From the NCBI GenBank assembly GCA_963704025.1, contig CAVPGP010000002.1:248001-312000 (forward strand): a DNA stretch of 64,000 nucleotides. The letters run 5' to 3'. Under the pieces are notes generated by a model, which saw only the letters and a list, made by a program, of their open reading frames with translations, was not told the DNA's origin and ran no database searches. A program made the position numbers and the translations under genes. Of the stretch, positions 27,185-36,092 are shown piece after piece. The stretch comes from CAVPGP01 sp963704025 (GTDB lineage Bacteria > Actinomycetota > Thermoleophilia > Gaiellales > Gaiellaceae). Numbering within the stretch: position 1 is the first letter of the stretch; every line of letters starts with the position of its first letter.

Positions 27185-28312
27185 GAGCGGGATCAGCGAG
27201 GCCTCGGCCATGGCGAGAGCCGCGGGCTTGGCCATCCTCAACCGCTTCGGACGCCGCATGCCGGACTCGATCCACTCGTCGATCGCGTGGAAGAGCTCGT
27301 CGATCAGGATGTCGGAGCCGACCTTCTTCAGCACCCGGCCGTGCGCATAGACGAAGCCGACGTCGCGGCCGCCGGCGATCCCGAAGTCGGCGTCGCCGGC
27401 CTCGCCCGGCCCGTTGACCGCACAGCCGAGCACGGCCACCTCGAAGGCCTGCGGATAGGCATGCAGGCGCTCCTCCACCTTCTCGGCGAGCCGCTGGACG
27501 CCGACGTTGTCGCGGCCGCAGCTCGGGCAGGCGATCATCACCGGACCGCGCTCGCGCAGGCCGAGCGACTTGAGGATCTCCCAGGCGACGCGCACCTCCT
27601 CGACCGGGTCGGCGGTCAGCGAGACGCGCATGGTGTCCCCGACGCCGTCGACCAGGAGCGCACCCATGCCGACGGCGCTCTTGATCGCGCCGGCGAACGG
27701 CGTGCCCGCCTCGGTCACGCCCAGGTGAAGCGGGTACGGCACCTTCTCGCCGAGCATCCGGTAGGCGCGGATCATGGTCGGCACGTGGCTCGACTTGACG
27801 GAGATCTTGAAGTCGTAGTAGTCGAGCTTCTCGAGCAGGCGGACCTCCTCGAGCGCGGCCTCGACGAGCGCCTCCGCCTGGTCCGCCTGCGCGAGCTCCG
27901 CCAGGTGCTTCGGCAGCGAGCCGGAGTTCGCGCCGATCCGCATCGGCATCTCGGCCCGCTTCGCCGCCGTGACGACCTGCTCCACCTTGTCGGCCCCGCC
28001 GATGTTGCCCGGGTTGATGCGCACCGCAGCGACGCCGGCCTCGATCGCCTTCAGAGCGAGGCTCGCGTTGAAGTGGATGTCGGCGATCACGGGCAGCGGC
28101 GAGAAGCGGACGATGCTCGGCAGCGCGAGCGCGTCCTCGAGCTTGGGCACCGCGACCCGCACGATCTCGCAGCCGGCGTCGGCGAGCGCGGCGATCTGCG
28201 CCGTCGTCGCGGGCACGTCGTGCGTCTTCGTCAGCGTCATCGACTGGACGACGACCGGCGCACCGCCTCCGATGGCGACGCCGCCGACCCTGATCTGGCG
28301 CTCACTGGCCAC
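27179..28312 (-). CDS. ispG: (E)-4-hydroxy-3-methylbut-2-enyl-diphosphate synthase
   Basis: 377 residues, usual for the compact bacterial form. Penultimate step of the MEP isoprenoid pathway, with a 4Fe-4S cluster. The TIM-barrel part has IADIHFNASLALKA and VRINPGNIGG. The cluster ligands lie in MIACPSCGRDN and VLGCAVNGPGEAGDADFGIAGG. GTG start at 28312. Transcribed with dxr and rseP upstream, the other MEP gene being dxr; a structured repeat separates it from rseP, which may partly uncouple it. Confidence 0.97.
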   Translation of the reverse strand: MASERQIRVGGVAIGGGAPVVVQSMTLTKTHDVPATTAQIAALADAGCEIVRVAVPKLEDALALPSIVRFSPLPVIADIHFNASLALKAIEAGVAAVRINPGNIGGADKVEQVVTAAKRAEMPMRIGANSGSLPKHLAELAQADQAEALVEAALEEVRLLEKLDYYDFKISVKSSHVPTMIRAYRMLGEKVPYPLHLGVTEAGTPFAGAIKSAVGMGALLVDGVGDTMRVSLTADPVEEVRVAWEILKSLGLRERGPVMIACPSCGRDNVGVQRLAEKVEERLHAYPQAFEVAVLGCAVNGPGEAGDADFGIAGGRDVGFVYAHGRVLKKVGSDILIDELFHAIDEWIESGMRRPKRLRMAKPAALAMAEASLIPLD

Positions 28313-28390
28313 GGTGGAAGCGTACCGCCCTCCGGGCCGGGCGATTCGCTCCGCCGGGCCGGCGCGGATCGCCTTGCCGGCGCTCCCCTC

Positions 28391-28503
28391 GTACCTGGTC
28401 GCGTACCAGGTACGGAGTCATTGCTTCAACACAGGAAATACCTGCATATACGGTGTATTGACAAACTGGTCCGTGCTCGCGTACCTGGTCGGCGACCAGG
28501 TAC
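28391..28503. repeat. paired-palindrome element, copy 1
   Basis: Two 23-nt palindromes, GTACCTGGTcgcgtACCAGGTAC (28391-28413) and GTACCTGGTCggcGACCAGGTAC (28481-28503), start 90 bp apart. The AT-richer spacer has a weak central inverted repeat (AATACC...GGTGTATT) and a TTGACA at 28458. The spacer aligns with that of copy 2 at 56759-56859 (shared TTC-CAA and GAAAT-CC-GC pattern). It sits between rseP and ispG, which read through it on the minus strand. Confidence 0.85.
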
Positions 28504-28548
28504 GACTGGGAGCCGCCCGGCCGCCGGAGGCCCGTCGGCGGACCGGGC

Positions 28549-29760
28549 CTAGCCCCCCAGATCGTTGTTCAGGCCGAGGAGGAAGAGCAGCAGGACGAGG
28601 ACGATCCCGAAGGCCGAGACGCGCTCGTAGACGGCGCGCGGCACCGCGCGGCGCCTGACTCCCTCGATGATCGAGAAGGCGATGTGCCCGCCGTCGAGCG
28701 GCAGCAGCGGCAGCAGGTTCAGCAGCGCGAGCGAAAGCGAGATCAGCCCGAGCACGGCGAGGTAATCCTGGGCCGAGCGCTTGAGCGCAGCGGAGGACCC
28801 TCGCACGATGCCGACCGGGCTCGAGATCTGGTCGCGGCCCTTGCCGGAGCCGAGCTGGAGGAGCGAGCGCCCGATCTCCTTTGTCACGTCACCCGTCAGG
28901 CGGACCGAGCTGCCGACGGCCGCGGGCAGCGACTTGCCCGGGCCCGGCACACCCCGGAGCGCGATCCCGATCCGGTAGGTCCCCGCGTCCTCCTTCGCCC
29001 GCACGGGTTGGAGCGCCACTCGCCTGCCGTCTCGGACGACGACGATCCGGAGCGGCTTGCCGCCGGAGCCGGCGATCGTTCGGGAGATCTCGTTCGCCGA
29101 GACCGGCGAGCCGTTGATGGCGACGATGCGATCGCCCGCCTTGAGGCCGGCCGCGGCGGCGGGACGATCCGGCAGCACGCTCTCGATCGTCGGCGTGGCG
29201 CGGGTCGTCCCGAGCATGAACACCGCTGCGAAGAGCGCGAGGGCGAAGAGGATGTTCGTGCCGGGCCCGGCAAAGATGACGGCAACACGCTTCCAGCTCG
29301 AGGCCCGCCAGTACGCGTCTGGCGCCAGCGCGTCCTCGACCTCTCGCAACCCGCGCTCGGCGCGCGCGCGCGCCGGCGGCGAGAGCTCCGCGGCCTCGAG
29401 TTGCTGCTCGAGCTGAGGCAACTCGGCGCGCGCCGCCTCGAAGTCCTCCTGCTCGAGCTCACGCTGCACGCGCGCGAGCGGCGCGGCCAGCTCGGGCGCC
29501 TCGTGCACCGCGCGCCCCAGGTACACCTCGAGATCCGAGCCCGCAGGACGGTGCATCCCCGGGATCTTCACGTACCCGCCCAGCGGGATCGCACCGACTC
29601 CGTACTCGATCCCGTTCCGGTTGACCTTCGCAAGCGCGGGCGGGAAGCCGAGGTAGAACTTGCGCGGGCGCATGCCGACGGCGCGCGCGGTGAAGAAGTG
29701 CCCCGCCTCGTGGATGAGGATCAGGAGCGCGAGGCCGAAGATGGAGATGATCGCGTTCAT
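28549..29760 (-). CDS. rseP: site-2 intramembrane metalloprotease, RseP family
   Basis: 403 residues. Cuts transmembrane substrates such as anti-sigma factors. The first helix carries the zinc motif HEAGH (residues about 18-22). A PDZ domain lies near 195-270 (RPAAAAGLKAGDRIVAINGSPV), and the C-terminal helix has NLLPLLPLDGGHI with the third zinc ligand Asp. Between helix 1 and PDZ there is an unusual Glu/Ala/Arg-rich stretch of about 65 residues predicted as coiled coil (residues about 88-150). The start overlaps the dxr stop by 4 nt. Confidence 0.95.
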   Translation of the reverse strand: MNAIISIFGLALLILIHEAGHFFTARAVGMRPRKFYLGFPPALAKVNRNGIEYGVGAIPLGGYVKIPGMHRPAGSDLEVYLGRAVHEAPELAAPLARVQRELEQEDFEAARAELPQLEQQLEAAELSPPARARAERGLREVEDALAPDAYWRASSWKRVAVIFAGPGTNILFALALFAAVFMLGTTRATPTIESVLPDRPAAAAGLKAGDRIVAINGSPVSANEISRTIAGSGGKPLRIVVVRDGRRVALQPVRAKEDAGTYRIGIALRGVPGPGKSLPAAVGSSVRLTGDVTKEIGRSLLQLGSGKGRDQISSPVGIVRGSSAALKRSAQDYLAVLGLISLSLALLNLLPLLPLDGGHIAFSIIEGVRRRAVPRAVYERVSAFGIVLVLLLFLLGLNNDLGG

Positions 29761-30807
29761 GCGGGCTGCAGGGCCAGCCTCCGGGCCTCCGCGTCGGCGT
29801 CGGCGAGCTCCACCAGGTCGGCGGCGGGCCCCCGGTCCCACGCGGCCAGCACCGACTCGACGCAGCCGGGAATGTCGAGGAAGCCGAGCCGCTCTTCGAG
29901 GAAGGCGGCGACCGCGACCTCGTTCGCCGCGTTGTACGCACAGGGGTACGTGCCGCCGCGCTCGCCGGCCTCGCGGGCCAGCTGGAGCAGCGGGAACGTC
30001 TCCAGATCCGGCGCCTCGAACTCGAGCGTGGTCGAGCTCGAGCGGCGGCACCGGGGTGGGCGCGCGGTCGGGGTAGCTGAGCGCGAACGAGATCGGCACG
30101 CGCATGTCGGGGTAGCCGATGTGGGCGAGCGCCGCGCCGTCGCGCAACCGGACGATCCCGTGCACGATCGAGGTCGGGTGGACCACCACTTCAATGCGGT
30201 CGAAGTCGAGCCCGAAGAGGAAGTGCGCCTCGATCAGCTCGAGCCCTTTGTTGGCGAGGGTCGCGGAATCGATCGTGATCTTCGGGCCCATCGACCAGGT
30301 CGGGTGCGCGAGCGCCTGCTCGGCGGTCACGTGCGCGAGCTCGTCGCGCGTCCGGCCGCGGAACGGGCCTCCGGAGGCGGTCAGCACGATGCCTTCCGCC
30401 TGCTCGCCGCGCAGGCACTGGAAGATGGCTGAATGCTCGCTGTCGACGGGAAGCAGCAGGCCGCCGCCGCGCTCCCAGGCCGCCAGCGCGAGCTCTCCCG
30501 CCGCGACCAGGCTCTCCTTGTTCGCGAGCGCGAGCGTCACTCCCCGCTCGAGCGCCCACATGGTGACGGGAAGCCCGGCGAAGCCGGTGACGGCGTTGAG
30601 CACGACGTCGGGGCGCGTCCGGTCGAGCAGTCCGGCGAGCTCGCCGCCGACCTGGATCTCGGCCTCCGGATAGTCCGCGCCGAGAGCGTCGAGCGGCGAG
30701 GCGCCGGAGGCGAGGGCGCAGACCTCGAGCTCGGGGTTCGCGTCGCAGACCTCGAGCGCCTGGCGCCCGATCGATCCGGTCGCACCGAGGATGGCGATCC
30801 GTTTCAC
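29757..30807 (-). CDS. dxr: 1-deoxy-D-xylulose-5-phosphate reductoisomerase, apparent +1 frameshift
   Basis: Second step of the MEP pathway, NADPH-dependent. NADP fold GATGSIGRQALEV at residues 8-20; catalytic and metal motifs LPVDSEHSAIFQCL and TASGGPF; then HPTWSMGPKITIDSATLANKGLE and VVHPTSIVHG. Near 30033 one extra base shifts the frame; the true C-terminus resumes as LEFEAPDLETFPLL and CAYNAANEVAVAAFLE to a TGA that overlaps rseP. The open length is 1051 nt, not a multiple of three. Because Dxr is normally essential and the remainder is conserved, a sequence error is the simplest explanation. Confidence 0.92.
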
Positions 30808-30829
30808 GGCACCAAGCGTAGCCGCGACC

Positions 30830-31627
30830 CTAGATCGCGCCGAACGCGAGCAGGGTGTAGAAGCCGGCCACGCAGGCAAAGACCATCGCATCGATCTTGT
30901 CGAGCATCCCGCCGTGGGCGCCCAGCGCGCGGCCGGAGTCCTTCACCTCCATGTCGCGCTTGATCGCCGACTCGAACAGGTCGCCGATCGGCCCTGCGAC
31001 GGCGATGACCGCGCCGAGCACGAGCGACTCCCAGATCGGCACCCAGCCCTGGTCGTAGAGCGCCACGAAGCAGACGAAGATCGTCGCGGCCGAGCCGAAC
31101 AGGAAGCCCTCCCACGTCTTGCCGGGCGAGACGGCCGGAGCGAGCTTGTGCCGGCCGAGCAGCCGTCCGCCGAAGTACGCGAACGTGTCGCCCGCCCAGA
31201 CGGCGATCAGCACCGTGAACGCGGCCAGCCGTCCGTGCTCCGGGATGTCGCGGAGCAGCATCGCGTAACCGAGGCCGAGAGCGATCCACGCGACCGGCAG
31301 CACGGTCGCGCCGACGGAGACCGTCGTCGGCGGCCGCGTGGTGGCGATCCCCTTCAGCACGAAGGCGAAGACGAGCGTCGAGAGAAAGCCGGCCACCATC
31401 CAGTCGATGCCCCCCAGGCGCTCGCCGATCAGCGTCAGGGCAGCCCCGAGGTACGCCGCCGCCATCAGGGGCGCGAGGCGCTTCGTCATGCCCGCGTACT
31501 CGTGGAGCCCGAGCGCCGTTGCGACGGCGACGAGCGCGAACATCCACCAACCCCCGAGCCAGACGAGCCCGAGCACGATCGGCAGGGCAGCCGCCCCGAT
31601 CACGATCCTGTTCAGCGTCGAGCTCAT
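30830..31627 (-). CDS. cdsA: phosphatidate cytidylyltransferase
   Basis: 265 residues with about seven to eight membrane helices. Makes CDP-diacylglycerol from phosphatidate and CTP. The C-terminal family signature SAIKRDMEVKDSGRALGAHGGMLDKIDA (residues about 226-253) is complete, including the Lys-Asp and Asp residues. The start overlaps the uppS stop by 4 nt and dxr follows after 22 bp, the usual actinobacterial order. Confidence 0.97.
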   Translation of the reverse strand: MSSTLNRIVIGAAALPIVLGLVWLGGWWMFALVAVATALGLHEYAGMTKRLAPLMAAAYLGAALTLIGERLGGIDWMVAGFLSTLVFAFVLKGIATTRPPTTVSVGATVLPVAWIALGLGYAMLLRDIPEHGRLAAFTVLIAVWAGDTFAYFGGRLLGRHKLAPAVSPGKTWEGFLFGSAATIFVCFVALYDQGWVPIWESLVLGAVIAVAGPIGDLFESAIKRDMEVKDSGRALGAHGGMLDKIDAMVFACVAGFYTLLAFGAI

Positions 31628-32322
31628 CGCCCGCCGAACCTTCGCCGCCGCGTCGCGTACTCCTGAACGGCCCGGCGGAGCTCGGCCTCGCCGAAGTCGG
31701 GCCAGAGCACGTCGGTGAACACCAGCTCGGCGTAGGCGAGCTGCCAGAGCAGGAAGTTCGAGATGCGCAGCTCGCCGGAGGTGCGGATCAGGAGATCCGG
31801 GTCGGGAAGGTCAGGCGCATACATGCGCGCGGTGAGCGCCGACTCTTCGACCTCTGCGCCGTCGGCAAGCAGCCGCTCCACCGCGTCGACGATCTCCGCC
31901 CGGCCGCCGTAGTCGAACGCGATCCACAGGTGGAGGCGGTCCTTCCCGGCGGTCTCCTCCTCGAGCGCGGACATCCGCGCCTGCAGCCACTCGGGCGCGC
32001 GCTGCCGGCGGCCGATGAACCGCGTCCGCACGCCCTGCTTCGCGAGGTCCGGCAGCTCGCGCTCGATCGTCTCCGCGAAGATCTCCATCAGGTCGTCGAC
32101 CTCGCCCTGCGGACGCGTCCAGTTCTCCGTCGAGAACGCGTAGACGACGAGATCCTGGATCCCGAGGTCGATGGCAGCCTCGACGGTACGCCGCAGCGCC
32201 CGCGTGCCCGCGCGATGGCCCGCCGCCACGGGCAGGTCTCGCTGCGCGGCCCAGCGCCCGTTGCCGTCCATGATGATCGCGACGGAGCGCGGAACCTCGT
32301 CGGTGAGCGCGTCGGCGCTCAC
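31624..32322 (-). CDS. uppS: undecaprenyl diphosphate synthase (cis-prenyltransferase)
   Basis: 232 residues. Builds the C55 lipid carrier for cell-wall synthesis. Motifs: IMDGNGRWA with the catalytic Asp, GHRAGTRALRR, VYAFSTENW and DLLIRTSGELRISNFLLWQLAYAE. GTG start at 32322 overlaps the frr stop by 4 nt. It uses isoprenoid precursors from the MEP genes dxr and ispG downstream in the same cluster. Confidence 0.97.
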   Translation of the reverse strand: MSADALTDEVPRSVAIIMDGNGRWAAQRDLPVAAGHRAGTRALRRTVEAAIDLGIQDLVVYAFSTENWTRPQGEVDDLMEIFAETIERELPDLAKQGVRTRFIGRRQRAPEWLQARMSALEEETAGKDRLHLWIAFDYGGRAEIVDAVERLLADGAEVEESALTARMYAPDLPDPDLLIRTSGELRISNFLLWQLAYAELVFTDVLWPDFGEAELRRAVQEYATRRRRFGGR

Positions 32323-32882
32323 ACCTCCATGATCTCGGCTTCCTTGCGCTTCAGCAGCTCGTCGATCCGCGAGACGTGGTCGTCCGTCAGCTTCTGGACG
32401 CGCTCCTCGGCCCGCCGTTCCTCGTCGTCGCCCACGTCGCCGTTCTTGACGAGCTCCTCGAGGTGCCTCATCACGTCCCGGCGCACGTTGCGGACGGCCA
32501 CGCGGCCCTCCTCGGCGTACTGCTTCGTGATCTTGACCAGGTCCCGCCGCCGCTCCTCGGTCAGCTGCGGGATCGGCAGGCGGATCGTCTTGCCGTCGTT
32601 CGACGGCGTCAGGCCGAGGTCGGACTCCAGGATCGCCTTCTCGATCGCCTTGATCTGCGTCGGGTCGAACGGCTGGATGGTCAGGAGCCGCGGCTCCGGC
32701 ACGCCGATCGTGGCCATGTTCTTGATCGGCGACGGCGTCCCGTAGTAGTCGACCTGGAGCCGGTCCAGGAGCGCGGCCGACGCGCGGCCCGTCCGAACCG
32801 AGTTGAAGTGCTCGTGCGTCGCCTCGACGGACTTGTCCATCCGCGTGGTCGCGTCGGTGAGGAACTCGTCGATCGTCGCCAT
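32319..32882 (-). CDS. frr: ribosome recycling factor
   Basis: 187 residues, standard length. Splits post-termination ribosomes with EF-G. Motifs: FNSVRTGRASAALLDRLQVDYYG, PSIKNMATIGVPEPR-like segment, IRLPIPQLTEERRRDLVK and VRNVRRDVMRHLEEL. Immediately follows pyrH and is coupled to uppS. Confidence 0.98.
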   Translation of the reverse strand: MATIDEFLTDATTRMDKSVEATHEHFNSVRTGRASAALLDRLQVDYYGTPSPIKNMATIGVPEPRLLTIQPFDPTQIKAIEKAILESDLGLTPSNDGKTIRLPIPQLTEERRRDLVKITKQYAEEGRVAVRNVRRDVMRHLEELVKNGDVGDDEERRAEERVQKLTDDHVSRIDELLKRKEAEIMEV

Positions 32883-33662
32883 TCAACTTCCTCCAGCTGT
32901 CGGGATGCCCTCTGCCGAGATGATCGTGCCGACCCGCTCGCCGCGCGCGACGCGGGCGATGTTGCCGTCGGCGAGGCGGAAGACGTGGATCGGCAGCTGA
33001 TTGTCCATGCACAGCGAGAGCGCCGTCGTGTCCATCACCTCGAGCCGGCGCTCGATCGCGTCGATGTGCGTCAGCTCGGGCAAGAATCGCGCGTTCGGGT
33101 CGCGGTGCGGGTCGCCGTCGTAGACGCCCTCGACGCCGTGCTTCGCCATCAGGATCGCCTCGGCGCCGATCTCGAGCGCGCGGAGCGCCGCGGCTGTGTC
33201 GGTCGTGAAGAACGGATTGCCCGTGCCGGCCGCGAAGATGACGATGCGCTGCTTCTCGAGGTGGCGGATCGCCCGGCGCCGGATGTACGGCTCGGCCACC
33301 TCCTGGACGTGGAGCGCGGACATCACCCTCGTATCGGCCCCGGCCTTCTCGAGCGCGTCCTGCACGGCGAGCGAGTTCAGCACCGTCGCCAGCATCCCGG
33401 AGTAGTCCGCGGTGGCGCGATCCATCCCCGTCGCCGCGGCCGCCATGCCGCGGTAGATGTTCCCGCCGCCCACGACGATCGCCATCTCGACACCGCTGCG
33501 CTGCACCTCGGCGATCTCGGCGGCGACGGCGGCCACGCGCGCCGGCTCGATGCCGTACTCGCGCTCGCCCATCAGAGCCTCGCCGGAGAGCTTGAGGAGC
33601 ACTCGGCGGAACGGCGACCGCCCTGCCGCGGGCTCCCGGGTCGCAGGCTCGACGCTCGTCAA
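32883..33662 (-). CDS. pyrH: UMP kinase
   Basis: 259 residues. Phosphorylates UMP to UDP. Motifs: LLKLSGEALMG, VVGGGNIYRG, AAGTGNPFFTTDTAAALRA and KHGVEGVYDGDP. An N-terminal extension of about 18 residues precedes the core. The start is TTG at 33662, directly after the tsf stop; GTG in the extension is an alternative. Operon rpsB-tsf-pyrH-frr. Confidence 0.97.
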   Translation of the reverse strand: MTSVEPATREPAAGRSPFRRVLLKLSGEALMGEREYGIEPARVAAVAAEIAEVQRSGVEMAIVVGGGNIYRGMAAAATGMDRATADYSGMLATVLNSLAVQDALEKAGADTRVMSALHVQEVAEPYIRRRAIRHLEKQRIVIFAAGTGNPFFTTDTAAALRALEIGAEAILMAKHGVEGVYDGDPHRDPNARFLPELTHIDAIERRLEVMDTTALSLCMDNQLPIHVFRLADGNIARVARGERVGTIISAEGIPTAGGS

Positions 33663-33663
33663 C

Positions 33664-34455
33664 TCAGGCGACCGAGTACCAGGCGTAGTCGACGAGCTCG
33701 GCGCCGGCGTCCGCCAGCACCTTCTGCACCTCGGCGCCGCCCGCGTCGGGATGGCTGTGGATCTGCTCGAGCAGGACCGACTCGCCGAAGAAGCGCTTGT
33801 TCAGCATGCCTTCGACGATCTTCTCACGTGCCTGCTCGGGCTTGGAGGTGACCGCGTCGGAGTTGAGCAGGATCTCTCTCTCGACCCCGACCAGCTCGGC
33901 CGGCACCTCGTCGCGGCTCGTATAGGTCGGCCGCCCGAACGTGAGATGCATGGCGAGCTGCCGCCCCACCTCGGCGCCGCCGCCTCTCAGCGAGACGAGC
34001 GCGCCGACCTTCTGCGTGAAGTGGACGTACTCGGCGAGCGACTCGCCCGCACCGGCCTCGATCCGCTTGCCGCCCACGACGACGATGTTCTCGCCCAGCT
34101 TGCCCGAGAGCTCCAGCCTCGCCTCGTCGAGCGACTCGACGGGCTCGCCGTCGAAGACCGCGTCGAGCGCCCGGCCCACGAAGCGCAGGAACTCCTCGTT
34201 GTTCGAGACGGGCTCGGTCTCGCAGCCGACGGCGACGATCGCACCGACGTCGACGTCGATCCGGGAGACGACCTTGCCCTCCGTCGTCTCGCGGCCGGCG
34301 CGCTTCTGCGCGGAGGCCATGCCGCGCTCGCGGAGGAGCTTGACCGCCTCGTCGAAGTCGCCCTGGGTCTCCTGGAGGGCGCGCTTCGCCTCCATGATCC
34401 CGGCGCTCGTCGCCTCGCGGAGCTCCTTGACCTGCGTTGCGGAGATCTCGGTCAC
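33664..34455 (-). CDS. tsf: translation elongation factor Ts
   Basis: 263 residues. Nucleotide exchange factor for EF-Tu. N-terminal UBA-like domain LREATSAGIMEAKRALQET, then the core with FLRFVGRAL, GALVSLRGGGAEVGRQLAMHLTF and the C-terminal KRFFGESVLLEQ. GTG start at 34455 overlaps the rpsB stop by 4 nt. Confidence 0.98.
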   Translation of the reverse strand: MTEISATQVKELREATSAGIMEAKRALQETQGDFDEAVKLLRERGMASAQKRAGRETTEGKVVSRIDVDVGAIVAVGCETEPVSNNEEFLRFVGRALDAVFDGEPVESLDEARLELSGKLGENIVVVGGKRIEAGAGESLAEYVHFTQKVGALVSLRGGGAEVGRQLAMHLTFGRPTYTSRDEVPAELVGVEREILLNSDAVTSKPEQAREKIVEGMLNKRFFGESVLLEQIHSHPDAGGAEVQKVLADAGAELVDYAWYSVA

Positions 34456-35420
34456 CTGTCCTCACCCTCCTCGACCTCGGCCTCGACCTCGGCCTCGACC
34501 TGGACCTCGGCCGGGGCGGCGGCCTCGCCGGGCTCCGGCTCGCGGCTCACGAGTACCGAGTCGGGCGCCTCGACGACCGGCTCGACCACCGGCTCGACCA
34601 CCGACTCGACGTCTGCCTCGGCGGTTGGCTCCGGCTCAGCCGGCGCCGCAGGCGACTCTGCCTCGGAATCAGCGGCGGCGGGAGCTTCCGCGGCGGCTGC
34701 TGCCTTGGCGGCTGCCGCCTGCAGCTCCTCGCGCGAGACCTTGTTCTTGCCGGCCTCGATCGCGTCGGCGACGGCGCGAATGATCAGGCTGCACGAGCGG
34801 ATCGCATCGTCGTTCCCCGGAATCACGAAGTCCGCCTCGTCCGGGTCGCAGTTCGTGTCGACGAGGGCGATGATGGGCAGCCCGAGCCGGCGCGCCTCGC
34901 GCACCGCGAGCTGCTCCTTGCGAAGGTCGACGATGAAGACCGCGTCCGGCTGGCGGCGCAGGTCGGCGACGCCGCCGAGGTTCGCCTCCAGCTTCTCGAG
35001 CTCCGCCTGCATGGAGATCCGCTCCTTCGCGGGCAGCAGGTCGAGCATGCCCTCGTCGCGCTGGCGCCGCAGCTCGTGCAGGCGCTCGATCCGGTCGGAG
35101 ATCGTGCGCCAGTTGGTCAGCAGGCCGCCCAGCCAGCGGTGGTTGACGTACGGCATGCCGACGCGCTTGGCCTCCTGCTCGACGGCGTCCTGCGCCTGCT
35201 TCTTGGTGCCGACGAAGAGGATGCTGCCGCCGCGCTCTGCGATGTTGCGGACGAAGTTGTGCGCCTCCTCCAGGAGCTCGGAGGTCTTCGTCAGGTCGAT
35301 GATGTAGATGCCGCCGCGCTCGGCGAAGATGAACCGCTTCATCTTCGGGTTCCAGCGGCGCGTCTGGTGGCCGAAGTGGACTCCGGCCTCCAGCAGGTCT
35401 CGCATGGAGACGACTGCCAT
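34452..35420 (-). CDS. rpsB: 30S ribosomal protein S2 with long acidic tail
   Basis: 322 residues. The S2 core covers residues 1-235 (MRDLLEAGVHFGHQTRRWNPKM, GGSILFVGTKKQAQ, VNHRWLGGLLTNW, PDAVFIVDLRKE, PIIALVDTNCDP). The remaining 80-90 residues are Ala/Glu/Pro-rich and acidic, with repeated VVEPVVEPVVE and EVEAEVEAEVEEGE, far longer than in E. coli S2. ATG at 35420 follows AAGGAAG. First gene of the operon with tsf, pyrH, frr. Confidence 0.97.
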   Translation of the reverse strand: MAVVSMRDLLEAGVHFGHQTRRWNPKMKRFIFAERGGIYIIDLTKTSELLEEAHNFVRNIAERGGSILFVGTKKQAQDAVEQEAKRVGMPYVNHRWLGGLLTNWRTISDRIERLHELRRQRDEGMLDLLPAKERISMQAELEKLEANLGGVADLRRQPDAVFIVDLRKEQLAVREARRLGLPIIALVDTNCDPDEADFVIPGNDDAIRSCSLIIRAVADAIEAGKNKVSREELQAAAAKAAAAAEAPAAADSEAESPAAPAEPEPTAEADVESVVEPVVEPVVEAPDSVLVSREPEPGEAAAPAEVQVEAEVEAEVEEGEDR

Positions 35421-35687
35421 GAGTGCTTCCTTTCGGTTGGGTCGAAGTGCGCCGGCGGGCCGGGACGGAACCGCGCTGCACCTTGGAGAGCCGAGCCCTC
35501 GAGAGTTGGAGCGAGGCACCACCGCCCGGGCGGGTTCCGCCGGGTCGTGGAACGGGACGAGAGCATGGTAGCGAAACGGATTCCGGCGCCTGCCGGCGGC
35601 GATCCCAGCGGGCGCCGGCCGCGGCGGCCGTGCCATCCCATGTGGGGGATGCGGGCACGCGCATCGGGCTGGCAGACTCGCGGCTCG

Positions 35688-36092
35688 ATGGTGCGACGCA
35701 ACCCGAGCACGGCTGAGCTGGCGGCCTTCCTCGCGGCCGCGGTCAGCGCCGCGGTCGCCACCGGGCTCCTCGTGCTGGGCGACCACACCGGCCGGCAGCT
35801 GTTCGTCGCCGCGGTGCTCTACCTCGTCGCCGTGCTCGAGCTTTCGTGGCGCTGGCTGGAGTGGCCGCTCGCCCGCGCCGCGGCGCTCTACACGGGAGCC
35901 TTCCTGCTGGTGGCGTGGACGCTGCTCGGGGCGCTCTCGATCGGGATCCTGCTCCTCCCCGCCACGATCGCTGCGCTCTACGTCGCCGTGCGCGGCTCGC
36001 GCGGGCTCGAGACCGAGACCGCGTGGGCGCTGGCAGGTCTCTCCGCCTGCGCGGCGATCGCCGTGACGACGCTAGGGCTCGTCGCGACGTAG
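35688..36092 (+). CDS. small integral membrane protein of unknown function
   Basis: 134 residues with four predicted helices (AAFLAAAVSAAVATGLLVLG, FVAAVLYLVAVLELSW, AALYTGAFLLVAWTLLGAL, and a C-terminal ALAGLSACAAIAVTTLGLVAT). No motifs recognised. ATG at 35688, GTG 35691 alternative; no strong ribosome-binding site. Its 3' end overlaps the convergent rluD-like gene by 21 bp. It is the only plus-strand gene in a long minus-strand block. Confidence 0.5.
   Translation: MVRRNPSTAELAAFLAAAVSAAVATGLLVLGDHTGRQLFVAAVLYLVAVLELSWRWLEWPLARAAALYTGAFLLVAWTLLGALSIGILLLPATIAALYVAVRGSRGLETETAWALAGLSACAAIAVTTLGLVAT

Noticed and set aside
28391..28503. Plain rho-independent terminators
   Set aside because: Stems lack T-tracts, and the same paired design and spacer recur at an unrelated locus, which a terminator alone does not explain.
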